The translations under genes were made by a program, and so were the position numbers. A stretch of 64,000 nucleotides of DNA. Source: Schaedlerella glycyrrhizinilytica_A. Its GTDB lineage: Bacteria; Bacillota; Clostridia; Lachnospirales; Lachnospiraceae. The DNA is taken from the NCBI RefSeq assembly GCF_042852765.1, contig NZ_AP031414.1. One strand, written 5' to 3'. This document shows positions 7,938 through 15,322 of this stretch, piece after piece. The notes under the pieces are model-generated. The model was given only the letters and a program-made list of their open reading frames with translations. It did not search any database and was not told where the DNA came from. Numbering within the stretch: position 1 is the first letter of the stretch; the number at the start of each line of letters is the position of its first letter.

Positions 7938-8831
7938 ATGGATTTTTTAACAGGGGAAGAATTACTTGCGAGATGTGAGGACTCCGGACTTCCGATTTCC
8001 GGAGTGATGAAAAGACGGGAAACAGACAATACGGAACAGAGCGAAGAGATCGTCGATGCACGATTGAAAAAAGCGTTGGAGATCATGAAAAATTCCGCTC
8101 ACGGACCGCTTCTGCATCCACAAAAATCAATGGGCGGACTGATCGGAGGAGAAGCGAAACGTCTGGCGGCGCATGCGGAGAGCGCCGGATGCGCAGTGGA
8201 TACGCTGCTCGGAAAGGCGATCCGTTACAGTATGGCAGTGTTGGAGGTCAATGCTTCGATGGGGACGATCGTAGCCGCGCCGACGGCCGGCTCTTCGGGG
8301 GTCGTTCCGGGGGTGTTGTTTGCGCTGCAGGAAGAACGGGGGCTGTCTGAGGCGGAATTGGAAAAAGGACTGCTCTGCGCCGGTGCGGTTGGATGTCTAC
8401 TGATGCTGAACAGCTCCGTGTCCGGAGCGGAAGCCGGCTGTCAGGCGGAAATCGGTTCCGCGTCCGCGATGGCGGCAGCCGCGGCTGTGGAATTGATGGG
8501 AGGAAGTCCGAAGATGTGTCTGGAAGCGGCTTCTCTTGCACTTTCCAATCTTCTGGGGCTCGTCTGCGATCCGATCGCGGGACTGGTGGAATCTCCGTGT
8601 CAGAGCCGGAATGCAATGGGAGCGGCAAATGCGCTGACCTGTGCGGAATTGGCTCTTTCAGGAATCTGTCATCCGATCCCGTTTGATGAGATGGCGTCGA
8701 TGATGCATCATGTCGGAAGAAGTCTGCCGATGGAACTTCGGGAGACGGCGCTCGGCGGATGCGCGGCGACGCCGACAGGGCAGAGGCTTGGTGAAACATT
8801 GAAGCGTCCGCAATGTGCAGGATGTAAATAG
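7938..8831 (+). CDS. sdaAA: L-serine dehydratase, iron-sulfur-dependent, alpha subunit
   Basis: This 297-residue subunit carries the 4Fe-4S cluster that acts as Lewis acid in serine deamination. Recognisable runs are GGLIGGEAKRL, ASMGTIVAAPTAGSSGVVPG, the cysteine region LLCAGAVGCL, EAGCQAEIGSASAMAAAA and GLVCDPIAGLVESPCQSRNAMGAANA, which holds conserved cluster cysteines, and the terminal GGCAATPTGQRL. It follows sdaAB with a 16-base gap and its own AGGAAAA site, so both subunits are cotranscribed. A fermentative role in serine use together with the divergent symporter is likely. Confidence 0.97.
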   Translation: MDFLTGEELLARCEDSGLPISGVMKRRETDNTEQSEEIVDARLKKALEIMKNSAHGPLLHPQKSMGGLIGGEAKRLAAHAESAGCAVDTLLGKAIRYSMAVLEVNASMGTIVAAPTAGSSGVVPGVLFALQEERGLSEAELEKGLLCAGAVGCLLMLNSSVSGAEAGCQAEIGSASAMAAAAAVELMGGSPKMCLEAASLALSNLLGLVCDPIAGLVESPCQSRNAMGAANALTCAELALSGICHPIPFDEMASMMHHVGRSLPMELRETALGGCAATPTGQRLGETLKRPQCAGCK

Positions 8832-8887
8832 GTTCGGGACATATAGGAACACCGCACTAAGGTGACGCAAAGAACAGAGAGGTAAAA

Positions 8888-10144
8888 ATGAAAAAACGGA
8901 ATCATCCAGAAGATAACCAGCCGAAAAATGTACCGTGGGAGATTGATCGGACTGAGAAGAAAAAGAAAGTCCTCCGGATTATTTTTTTGATCCTTGCCGT
9001 GGCAGCGGCAATTTATATGTGTATCGGGATTTATTTCGGCTTGACGGGAAAAAATGAATATTTTCAATACGAATTTTGGAGTGTGGCATTTCGGAAAGTG
9101 TGGGTGCATCCACGCTGGTTTCTGCATAGCGTAGCGGCAGGAATGGCATTGATCTTGTGCTTGTATGGATATTATCGAACAAAATCGGAGAAAAAGCATT
9201 ATGTTGCGCTTGGGTTTTGTATGCTGATCCCTTATTTCGGAATCGGACTTTTGACGACCGGTGCGCCTTTATTGATTTGTATGATAATCTTTATAGGCGG
9301 AATGTTTGCTATGGCGAATTTGCCCGGAAAGATCGGCAGATCGCTTACATATAAGATGCTCGCTGCTCAGGAACATTTAGAAGCAGATGCCGAAAAATTT
9401 GCAGAGAAGCAGCTGCGGACAATGGAGTGGATCCGATGTTTTCCATTGAAGAGAGTTCTGATCGCGGGAATGTGGATTTTCTGTCCGGTCATGGGGATTT
9501 TGGGGATCGTGTCATTTTTGAAAGTTCCGGATACCGATTCACTGTGGGTAATCCCGCTTTTGTTTGCGGTCGCAGCGCTGACGGCGAAGAAAGCGTGGCG
9601 ATATATTTTAACGCCGTATCATTGCATGCCTGTGCTGAACCGCATTTTATCTAAAGAGCAGATGAAGAAGCTGCTTGTCGGGGAACATTTCAGGGAAGTC
9701 TCTTTTGAAGATGAAGATTTAAAGAAATATGTTCCGGTTCTGGTCAGTGAAAATTGGGCGCTGATCGAGGGGATTTTGATTTCCAGAAAGCTGGCGGTCA
9801 GCCTGTATATTGATGCCATTGTTTCCATATCGAGAAGAAGTTCGCGGATCAAAGGGATGTATCTGAACGGAGAGACGTTCTGCACGAGAACGACGGATCT
9901 TTATCTGGGAGGGAAATATTCCGGAGAGATGCCGGAAAAATTGGAAGAAATCTGTCAGATCCATTTTTTAAATCGGGCATGGATGACGCGGCAGGAACCG
10001 ATCAGGGAAAAGTATCTTACGATTTTACCGGAGATTTCGGATGAAAGACAGAAAATGTGGCATCTTCTCACCGAAGACATATCGGATATCCAGCAGGACT
10101 ATGCAAAAATGTTCGGGGCGGGAGAGAAAGTGAGAAAGCAGTAA
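8888..10144 (+). CDS. Membrane protein of unknown function
   Basis: I do not recognise a family. The 418-residue protein has a charged N-terminus, then membrane segments near residues 30-50, 80-96, 105-122, 124-138, and a further pair near 190-235 (RVLIAGMWIFCPVMGILGIV and SLWVIPLLFAVAALTA). The C-terminal 180 residues are soluble and end in a charged tail rich in ISDERQKMWHLLTEDISDIQQDY. A GAGAGG ribosome binding site is 6 to 7 bases upstream of the ATG. It starts 56 bases after sdaAA without an obvious terminator, so readthrough is possible, and it converges on the TetR gene with only 3 bases between the stop codons. Confidence 0.8.
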   Translation: MKKRNHPEDNQPKNVPWEIDRTEKKKKVLRIIFLILAVAAAIYMCIGIYFGLTGKNEYFQYEFWSVAFRKVWVHPRWFLHSVAAGMALILCLYGYYRTKSEKKHYVALGFCMLIPYFGIGLLTTGAPLLICMIIFIGGMFAMANLPGKIGRSLTYKMLAAQEHLEADAEKFAEKQLRTMEWIRCFPLKRVLIAGMWIFCPVMGILGIVSFLKVPDTDSLWVIPLLFAVAALTAKKAWRYILTPYHCMPVLNRILSKEQMKKLLVGEHFREVSFEDEDLKKYVPVLVSENWALIEGILISRKLAVSLYIDAIVSISRRSSRIKGMYLNGETFCTRTTDLYLGGKYSGEMPEKLEEICQIHFLNRAWMTRQEPIREKYLTILPEISDERQKMWHLLTEDISDIQQDYAKMFGAGEKVRKQ

Positions 10145-10147
10145 TGT

Positions 10148-10738
10148 CTAACGCTCCAACAACACATCCGAAGTCAGAAGATCGGTCAGCAGTCCGGAAG
10201 CTTCTTCCATGATCTCGCTGACGGAATCTGTCTCGGCATGGCTTTCGTTGATGAACCCGACCAGACCGTAACAGAGAAATCCGGCAGTTTTTTTGGGAGA
10301 ATATTTGAGCTTGAGTTTCTGTTTGATCCCCTCTTTTGTCGTGTAGCTTTCGACTGTCTTCAGCACATAATTGTAGAATGAAAATGCCAGATAAGGACTT
10401 TTCCCGGGGATCGTCTGACTGAAAAAGGCATACTCCGTATAATAAAGCTCGACGATGGCATAAAGCACATTGCGGTAATTCTGTACGAGATCATGTTCCG
10501 GGTTATTTTCCGCCTGATGCTTCTGATACAGCTCATTTCCTTTTCGGATCATATCTTGAAAAATGTCGTCGACGAGTGCGTATTTGTCATTATAATGTGA
10601 ATAAAATGTAATGCGGCTGATTTCAGCGCGGTCGCACAGCGCTGTGATCGAAATCTGTTCAAACGGCAGTTCAGTCATCATTTCGATCAGTGTGTTTTTT
10701 AAAGCTCGTTTTGTCTTTTTGATACGACGGTCTTCCAT
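10148..10738 (-). CDS. TetR-family transcriptional regulator
   Basis: The N-terminal 60 residues form a TetR DNA-binding domain (KTKRALKNTLIEMM, then ISITALCDRAEISRITFYSHYNDKYALVDDIF, where the recognition helix is followed by the conserved YxHYxxKxxL run). The remaining 130 residues are a helical ligand domain of the type seen in regulators of the dihydroxyacetone-kinase-operon group. It is divergent from the DegV gene, and a perfect 16-bp palindrome lies in the shared region, overlapping the DegV promoter, so it probably represses that gene and itself. The inducer is unknown; since DegV proteins bind fatty acids, a lipid signal is possible (inference). Confidence 0.9.
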   Translation of the reverse strand: MEDRRIKKTKRALKNTLIEMMTELPFEQISITALCDRAEISRITFYSHYNDKYALVDDIFQDMIRKGNELYQKHQAENNPEHDLVQNYRNVLYAIVELYYTEYAFFSQTIPGKSPYLAFSFYNYVLKTVESYTTKEGIKQKLKLKYSPKKTAGFLCYGLVGFINESHAETDSVSEIMEEASGLLTDLLTSDVLLER

Positions 10739-10796
10739 AATAATTTACAATTTCTCCATTCTGTATAAATAACTGACAAGTTTGAAATATTGTTCA

Positions 10797-10841
10797 TTGT
10801 TATCATAGGGCTTGGTTGCTATAATTTTAACATCTGTTAAA
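10797..10841 (+). promoter_or_regulatory. Promoter of the DegV gene with an overlapping palindromic operator
   Basis: TTGTTA (10797-10802), 17 bases, then TATAAT (10820-10825) form a near-consensus promoter. The palindrome TTTAACA-TC-TGTTAAA (10826-10841) starts one base after the -10 box and would cover the start point, a classic repressor position. The adjacent divergent TetR protein is the likely ligand. Confidence 0.75.
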
Positions 10842-10916
10842 GTAACGGTCAATGTGTTCAGAAGCGTAAGAGGAACGTTTGGGAACATAAAAGAACCTGA
10901 AAGGGGAAAGAGAAAA

Positions 10917-11789
10917 ATGCAGAAGATTGCAGTTATGACAGACAGTAATTGTGGAATGTTACCGGATAAAGGAAAAAAGCTCGGGATTTCCATTGTCCCG
11001 ATGCCGGTGATCATAGATGGTACGACTTATTATGAGGGCGTAGATATTACGGCGGAAGAATTTTACAAACGACAGGCAGCAGGGGCGGAGATCACCTCGT
11101 CGCTTCCGTCGCCGGGAGATGTGATGGATATGTGGGAAGCCCTTTTGAAAGAACATGATGAGGTTGTCTATATACCGATGACAAGCGGACTGAGTACATC
11201 CTGCCACAGCGCTGTGATGCTGGCGGAAGAATATGACGGACGGGTGCATGTTGTGGACAATAAACGGATTTCCGTAACGCAGATGCAGTCCGTATTTGAC
11301 GCATGTAAGATGGCAGAGCAGGGGATGACAGGAAGCCAGATCAAACAGCGTCTGGAAGAGGAGGCGCTCGACGCGACGATCTATATCGCAGTGGATACGT
11401 TGGAATATCTGAAAAAAGGCGGACGTATCACACCGGCAGTGGCGGCGATCGGAAGTGTCTTGAATATCAAACCGGTCATGTGGATCGGAGGGGACAAGCT
11501 GGATGCACATGCGAAAGCGCGGGGCATGAAAGGCGCGTTCCGAAAGATGTGCAAAGCGCTGCATGAAGATCTTGACGGAAGACTGAAAGATCTGCATGAC
11601 CGCGGGGAACTGGTTCTCGGAATCGCATATACATGGATGGAAGAGGAAGAGTTAAATGTTTGGAAAGAAGAGCTCGCCAAAGAATTTCCGGGGGAGATGA
11701 TCGTTCCGGGAACTTTGATGCTGAGCATCGGATGCCATGTCGGACCGGGGGCGCTCGGAATCGGAGCAGTTCGTAAGATCAAAGAGTAA
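10917..11789 (+). CDS. DegV-family fatty-acid-binding protein
   Basis: The 290-residue protein begins IAVMTDSNCGMLPDKGKKLGISIVPMPVIIDG, the standard DegV opening, and continues with EEFYKRQAAGAEITSSLPSPGD, MTSGLSTSCHSAVMLAEEY and the KKGGRITPAVAAIGSVLNIKPVMWI segment that closes the lipid site. DegV/FakB proteins bind a fatty acid so that FakA kinase can phosphorylate it; no FakA is present here. The ATG at 10917 is chosen because AAGGGGAAA (10901-10909) precedes it and homologues begin at this point; the open frame extends upstream to 10812 through the promoter. Under predicted TetR control. Confidence 0.93.
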   Translation: MQKIAVMTDSNCGMLPDKGKKLGISIVPMPVIIDGTTYYEGVDITAEEFYKRQAAGAEITSSLPSPGDVMDMWEALLKEHDEVVYIPMTSGLSTSCHSAVMLAEEYDGRVHVVDNKRISVTQMQSVFDACKMAEQGMTGSQIKQRLEEEALDATIYIAVDTLEYLKKGGRITPAVAAIGSVLNIKPVMWIGGDKLDAHAKARGMKGAFRKMCKALHEDLDGRLKDLHDRGELVLGIAYTWMEEEELNVWKEELAKEFPGEMIVPGTLMLSIGCHVGPGALGIGAVRKIKE

Positions 11790-11813
11790 GAAATAAAGCA
11801 GAGACAGCAAGTA

Positions 11814-11834
11814 AAAAAGCCATATGGCTCTTTT
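11814..11834 (+). terminator. Probable weak terminator between DegV and the convergent AraC gene
   Basis: AAAAAGCC, loop ATAT, GGCTCTTTT form a short stem with one bulged base, ending in TTTT. The AGCCATATGGCT core is palindromic and may act in both directions. Confidence 0.5.
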
Positions 11835-11869
11835 GTGTCGGAGTATATCGCAGGATATACAGACAGATA

Positions 11870-12823
11870 TCAAAGAGTCATATGGCTTTTATAATATTCT
11901 TTCGGCGTCATGCCGTATTCTTTTTTAAAGGCGCGGAAGAAATGATTGTATCCTCCGAATCCAGCCATTTTGTAAACTTCGGTGATCGGCATGCCCTCGA
12001 TGATGTATTTCTTGCACATACGGAGCCGGTTTTTGGTGATGTAGCTGTGCAGCGTCTGTCCGGTCTGTTTCTTGAATTCCCGGCAAATATGGTAGCGGCT
12101 CACAAAAAAAACTTTTTCCAGACGTTCCAGAGTGAGTTCCTCGGAAATGTGCCGGTGGATATAGGCGAACAGATCGTCCAGTACAAACTGCCGGTGACCT
12201 TTCCTTGTCTTTTCAAATTCAGAACGGATGCAGGCTCTCAAAATGATGACGATCATAAGAGAGAGCATATTTTTTTCAAAAAGCCGCGCACCAAAATCGT
12301 CTTTTTCCTGTTCGGAACGTTCCAGACGGGTGAACAGATTTTTCAGGATCGCGGCAGTACCTCCGTCGGTCGGAACGCTGATGCAGGAGAAAGGAACGAC
12401 TTCCATACTTTTCAGGAGATCCGTCCCCTCCTCGGAAAGTTCCGCCAACAGTTCTTCCGAATATTGGATCCAGAGAAGTTCCGCGGCATGCTGAGAATTC
12501 CGGGATTGGATCTGGATCGTCTCTTTCGGCTTGATCAGGATCAGATCGTTGGGACCGCAGTGCCAGACGACGGGCTGCCCCATTGGATTTTCGGGCTGTA
12601 CGGCGTCATCGTCCGGAGGAACGGCAGAACCGACGACAGTATCAGCGTGGATAGAGGAAGTTTTATGTTTTTTTGCCGGCGTTTCATTGCAGAATGAGCA
12701 GTTGCCGACGCGTACGATCAGCACACTGTAATAATTTCCGGATGAAATCCGCTTCTTCTTTGTATTTTCCAGAATAATGCGGGAAAGCTGGTATCGTTTC
12801 TTTTCTGATGTTTTGTGTTCCAT
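11870..12823 (-). CDS. AraC-family transcriptional regulator
   Basis: The 317-residue protein has an N-terminal sensing region (about residues 1-200; a cupin fold is likely, with GPNDLILIKPKETIQIQ) and a C-terminal AraC DNA-binding domain with two helix-turn-helix motifs: LDDLFAYIHRHISEELTLERLEKVFFVSRYHICREFKKQTG and ITEVYKMAGFGGYNHFFRAFKKEYGMTPKEYY. It is divergent from the GPH transporter gene, with 242 bases between the starts, so it is the probable activator of the transporter/hydrolase/reductase operon. The effector is presumably the imported substrate or its product. Confidence 0.93.
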   Translation of the reverse strand: MEHKTSEKKRYQLSRIILENTKKKRISSGNYYSVLIVRVGNCSFCNETPAKKHKTSSIHADTVVGSAVPPDDDAVQPENPMGQPVVWHCGPNDLILIKPKETIQIQSRNSQHAAELLWIQYSEELLAELSEEGTDLLKSMEVVPFSCISVPTDGGTAAILKNLFTRLERSEQEKDDFGARLFEKNMLSLMIVIILRACIRSEFEKTRKGHRQFVLDDLFAYIHRHISEELTLERLEKVFFVSRYHICREFKKQTGQTLHSYITKNRLRMCKKYIIEGMPITEVYKMAGFGGYNHFFRAFKKEYGMTPKEYYKSHMTL

Positions 12824-12983
12824 GAACCCTCCTTTTTGGCAAAAACAGCATGATTATTAAAAGTAGACAAAAATTTAACAAGCAAATTGTGCATGTTGCT
12901 GAATTGAATTTTCAGAAAGCGGCATCAATATAGATAAATATAATAATAAGTCAATTTACAATAGTTTTCAAGCAAGAAATGTA

Positions 12984-13012
12984 TATGTTTTAAGAGACGC
13001 TTCTTCTATAAT
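12984..13012 (+). promoter_or_regulatory. Probable activator-dependent promoter of the GPH/hydrolase/reductase operon
   Basis: A perfect TATAAT lies at 13007-13012, 53 bases before the transporter start, but the -35 position (12984-12989) reads TATGTT and is poor. That pattern fits a promoter needing the divergent AraC protein. Confidence 0.45.
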
Positions 13013-13065
13013 CGAGCATAAACATACAGTAGATAAAACTGTTCAGATGTAAGGAGGAAATTTCA

Positions 13066-14457
13066 GTGAAAGAAACAAGTACAAATGTAAGACCCTTTTC
13101 GATGAAAGACAAGATCGGAATCACACTGGGCGACCTGGGATGCTGCTGTACCGAGCAGTTCCGCGCGATGTTTTTGACCGTGTTCTACACACTGGTCCTG
13201 CAGGTAAATCCGTTCCATGTCGGAATTCTCATGCTTGTCACCAAAATATGGGATGCGGTGAACGACCCGATCATCGGTGCGCTTGTCGATATGCGGCGTG
13301 CGAAAAAAGGCGGAAAATTCATTCCATGGATCCGCGCATTTTCGTTCCCGATGGCAGTCCTCTGTATACTCGGATTTGTAAATGTGAGCAATCTCGATTA
13401 CGGATTCCGTATCGGATATATGTTTGTGACTTATGTGCTTTATGAAGCGATGTATACATGTGTCAACGTACCGTTCGGAAGCTTATCCAGTGTTATGACA
13501 GACGATACACGTCAGAGAACCGCTCTGTCCCGTTACAGAAGCCTTGGCGGAACGATCTTCATGACAGTGATCGTAATGGTAGGACCGCTTGTATTGTATG
13601 ACAACAACAACCAGCCGTTGCCGGGAAGATTTTTGATGATGGCGTCCGTTTGTGCCCTGGTAGGTCTGCTTTGCCTGCAGATCACCTGTGTATGGTGTAA
13701 AGAACGTGTGGTACTTCCGGTTCCGGAGAAAAAAGAAAAACTGCACTATCTTGATATCATCAAACATGTTGCAAAAAACCGTGCGTTCATGGGTGTTGTT
13801 CTGTTCAGCTTTATCGGAATGGTAGGAGCTTCCATCGTAAACGGTCTGAATACCTACTTGTTCCGCGACTGGTTCGGCGATGTCAAAGTGATGGCAGCCT
13901 CCGGAGCGCTGAATACAGTATATGCGCTGATCGTATTTGCATTCACACAGCCGGTAGCCAACAAACTTGGTAAAAAAGAATGGTGTGTAGCCGGTGCAGG
14001 CGGCGCGGCGATCGTATTCGCATTTTTGTTCTTCTTCCCGATCCACAATCCGGTACTGTTCATCGTGATCAACGGACTGTGTTATCTCGGAGCAAGCGGA
14101 ATGCAGGTGCTTGTATGGGCGCTTGTTAATGATGCGATCGACTATCAGGAACTGCAGACAGGAGAGCGAAACGAAGGAATCATGTATTCTGCATATTCAT
14201 TCTTCCGTAAACTTGCAAATGCAGTATCCGGAAGCTTCTCCAGTTTTGCACTCGGGATCATCGGATATCAGGTATCGGAAGCGGTACAGACAACAGAAGT
14301 TGTAAATCGGATCTGGAAAACATACACAGGAAGCTATGTGATCGGATATGGTCTGGCAGCGTTGGTATTGTTCCTGCTTTACCCGCTTGGAAAGAAGAAA
14401 ACACAGGAAATGCTGGAACAGCTGAAAGCAAAACGTGCGGCGAATGCGGCAAAATAA
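13066..14457 (+). CDS. GPH-family (MelB-like) cation symporter
   Basis: The 463-residue, twelve-helix major-facilitator protein belongs to the glycoside-pentoside-hexuronide family. Visible marks are the N-terminal FSMKDKIGITLGDLGCC, the cation-site helix region with TKIWDAVNDPIIGALVDMRRAKKGGKFIPWI, the MYTCVNVPFGSLSSVMTDDTRQRTALSRYRS loop and the VNDAIDYQELQTGERNEGIMYSAYSFFRKLANA signature near the C-terminus. It is the first gene of an operon with an esterase-like hydrolase and an OYE-type reductase, so its substrate may be a conjugate rather than a free sugar (inference). GTG at 13066 follows AAGGAGGAAA. A second, more AT-rich GPH gene lies at 53.9 kb. Confidence 0.92.
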   Translation: MKETSTNVRPFSMKDKIGITLGDLGCCCTEQFRAMFLTVFYTLVLQVNPFHVGILMLVTKIWDAVNDPIIGALVDMRRAKKGGKFIPWIRAFSFPMAVLCILGFVNVSNLDYGFRIGYMFVTYVLYEAMYTCVNVPFGSLSSVMTDDTRQRTALSRYRSLGGTIFMTVIVMVGPLVLYDNNNQPLPGRFLMMASVCALVGLLCLQITCVWCKERVVLPVPEKKEKLHYLDIIKHVAKNRAFMGVVLFSFIGMVGASIVNGLNTYLFRDWFGDVKVMAASGALNTVYALIVFAFTQPVANKLGKKEWCVAGAGGAAIVFAFLFFFPIHNPVLFIVINGLCYLGASGMQVLVWALVNDAIDYQELQTGERNEGIMYSAYSFFRKLANAVSGSFSSFALGIIGYQVSEAVQTTEVVNRIWKTYTGSYVIGYGLAALVLFLLYPLGKKKTQEMLEQLKAKRAANAAK

Positions 14458-14483
14458 TGACACAGATAAGAGGAATTACTTAA

Positions 14484-15245
14484 ATGAAAACATTACCAAT
14501 TGAATTTGTAAACCGAAATGGACTGACCCTGCGCGGGATCGCGACGATGCCGGATGGAGAGGGACATTTTCCAACGGTGATCAATCTTCACGGATTCGGC
14601 GGGATGAAAGCCGGCTACAAAGGACTCCATATAACAATGGCAAGAGCATTGGCAGAAGAAGGGATCGGCTGCATCCGTTTTGATTTTTCCTATAACGGCG
14701 AGAGCGACGGAGAATTTGAAGACATGACGTTCACGTCTCTTCTCAACGATACTGAGGATATGTGGAACTGGGCAAAGACACAGGATTTTGTGGATCCGGA
14801 AAAGATGATCCTTTCCGGTCACAGCATGGGCGGTTTTGTAGCCGCAAGCGCTGCGCCGGGAATAGATCCGGCAGCGCTGATACTGATGTGCCCGGGCAAA
14901 CAGATGTGGGACGGCTGCGGAGAACGCTCCCGCGCAATGGAAGCAAAAGGAATCGCATTCGGCGATATCGAGGGACTGAAATTTTCACATGCATTTAATT
15001 ACGATCTGGAAAAATATAATCCGTTCGAAGATGCGGCCGGATATGCGGGACCGACGCTGATCGTAAGAGGGACAAGAGACGAACTGGTGGATGAGGCGAC
15101 TTGCGAGACATACCTCTCCCTTTATGAAAACAGCAAGAGCCGTCTTGTCCATGTGGAAAATGCAAATCATAATTTTGTCGGAATCCCATGCAGAACGGCA
15201 TTGACAAACGAAGTATGTAAATTTGCAAAAGAAGTTACGAAATAG
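14484..15245 (+). CDS. Alpha/beta hydrolase, cinnamoyl-esterase-like
   Basis: The 253-residue protein has the HGFGG oxyanion turn, FDFSYNGESDGEFEDMTF, the nucleophile elbow GHSMGG (serine near residue 114), an acid region RGTRDELVDE and the catalytic histidine in ENANHNF. This layout matches serine esterases that cleave hydroxycinnamate esters and related acyl conjugates; no signal peptide is present, so it works in the cytoplasm after uptake. It sits 26 bases after the GPH transporter and 77 bases before the reductase, which suggests a transport, hydrolysis, reduction order. The actual ester is not determinable. Confidence 0.88.
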   Translation: MKTLPIEFVNRNGLTLRGIATMPDGEGHFPTVINLHGFGGMKAGYKGLHITMARALAEEGIGCIRFDFSYNGESDGEFEDMTFTSLLNDTEDMWNWAKTQDFVDPEKMILSGHSMGGFVAASAAPGIDPAALILMCPGKQMWDGCGERSRAMEAKGIAFGDIEGLKFSHAFNYDLEKYNPFEDAAGYAGPTLIVRGTRDELVDEATCETYLSLYENSKSRLVHVENANHNFVGIPCRTALTNEVCKFAKEVTK

Positions 15246-15270
15246 CAGCGATTACGCGATAGTAATGACT

Positions 15271-15304
15271 ACAAAACAGCAAGGATTACAAAACAGCAAT
15301 GATT
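15271..15304 (+). repeat. Two-copy 17-bp tandem repeat before the reductase gene
   Basis: ACAAAACAGCAAGGATT (15271-15287) is followed at once by ACAAAACAGCAATGATT (15288-15304), one mismatch. It ends just before the AGAAGG ribosome binding site of the reductase gene. Confidence 0.8.
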
Positions 15305-15322
15305 TCAGAAAGAAGGATTTTT

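Noticed and set aside
11882..12697. Plus-strand 271-codon frame opposite the AraC gene
   Set aside because: The AraC motifs on the minus strand explain the region; the mirrored frame has no start signal or family features.
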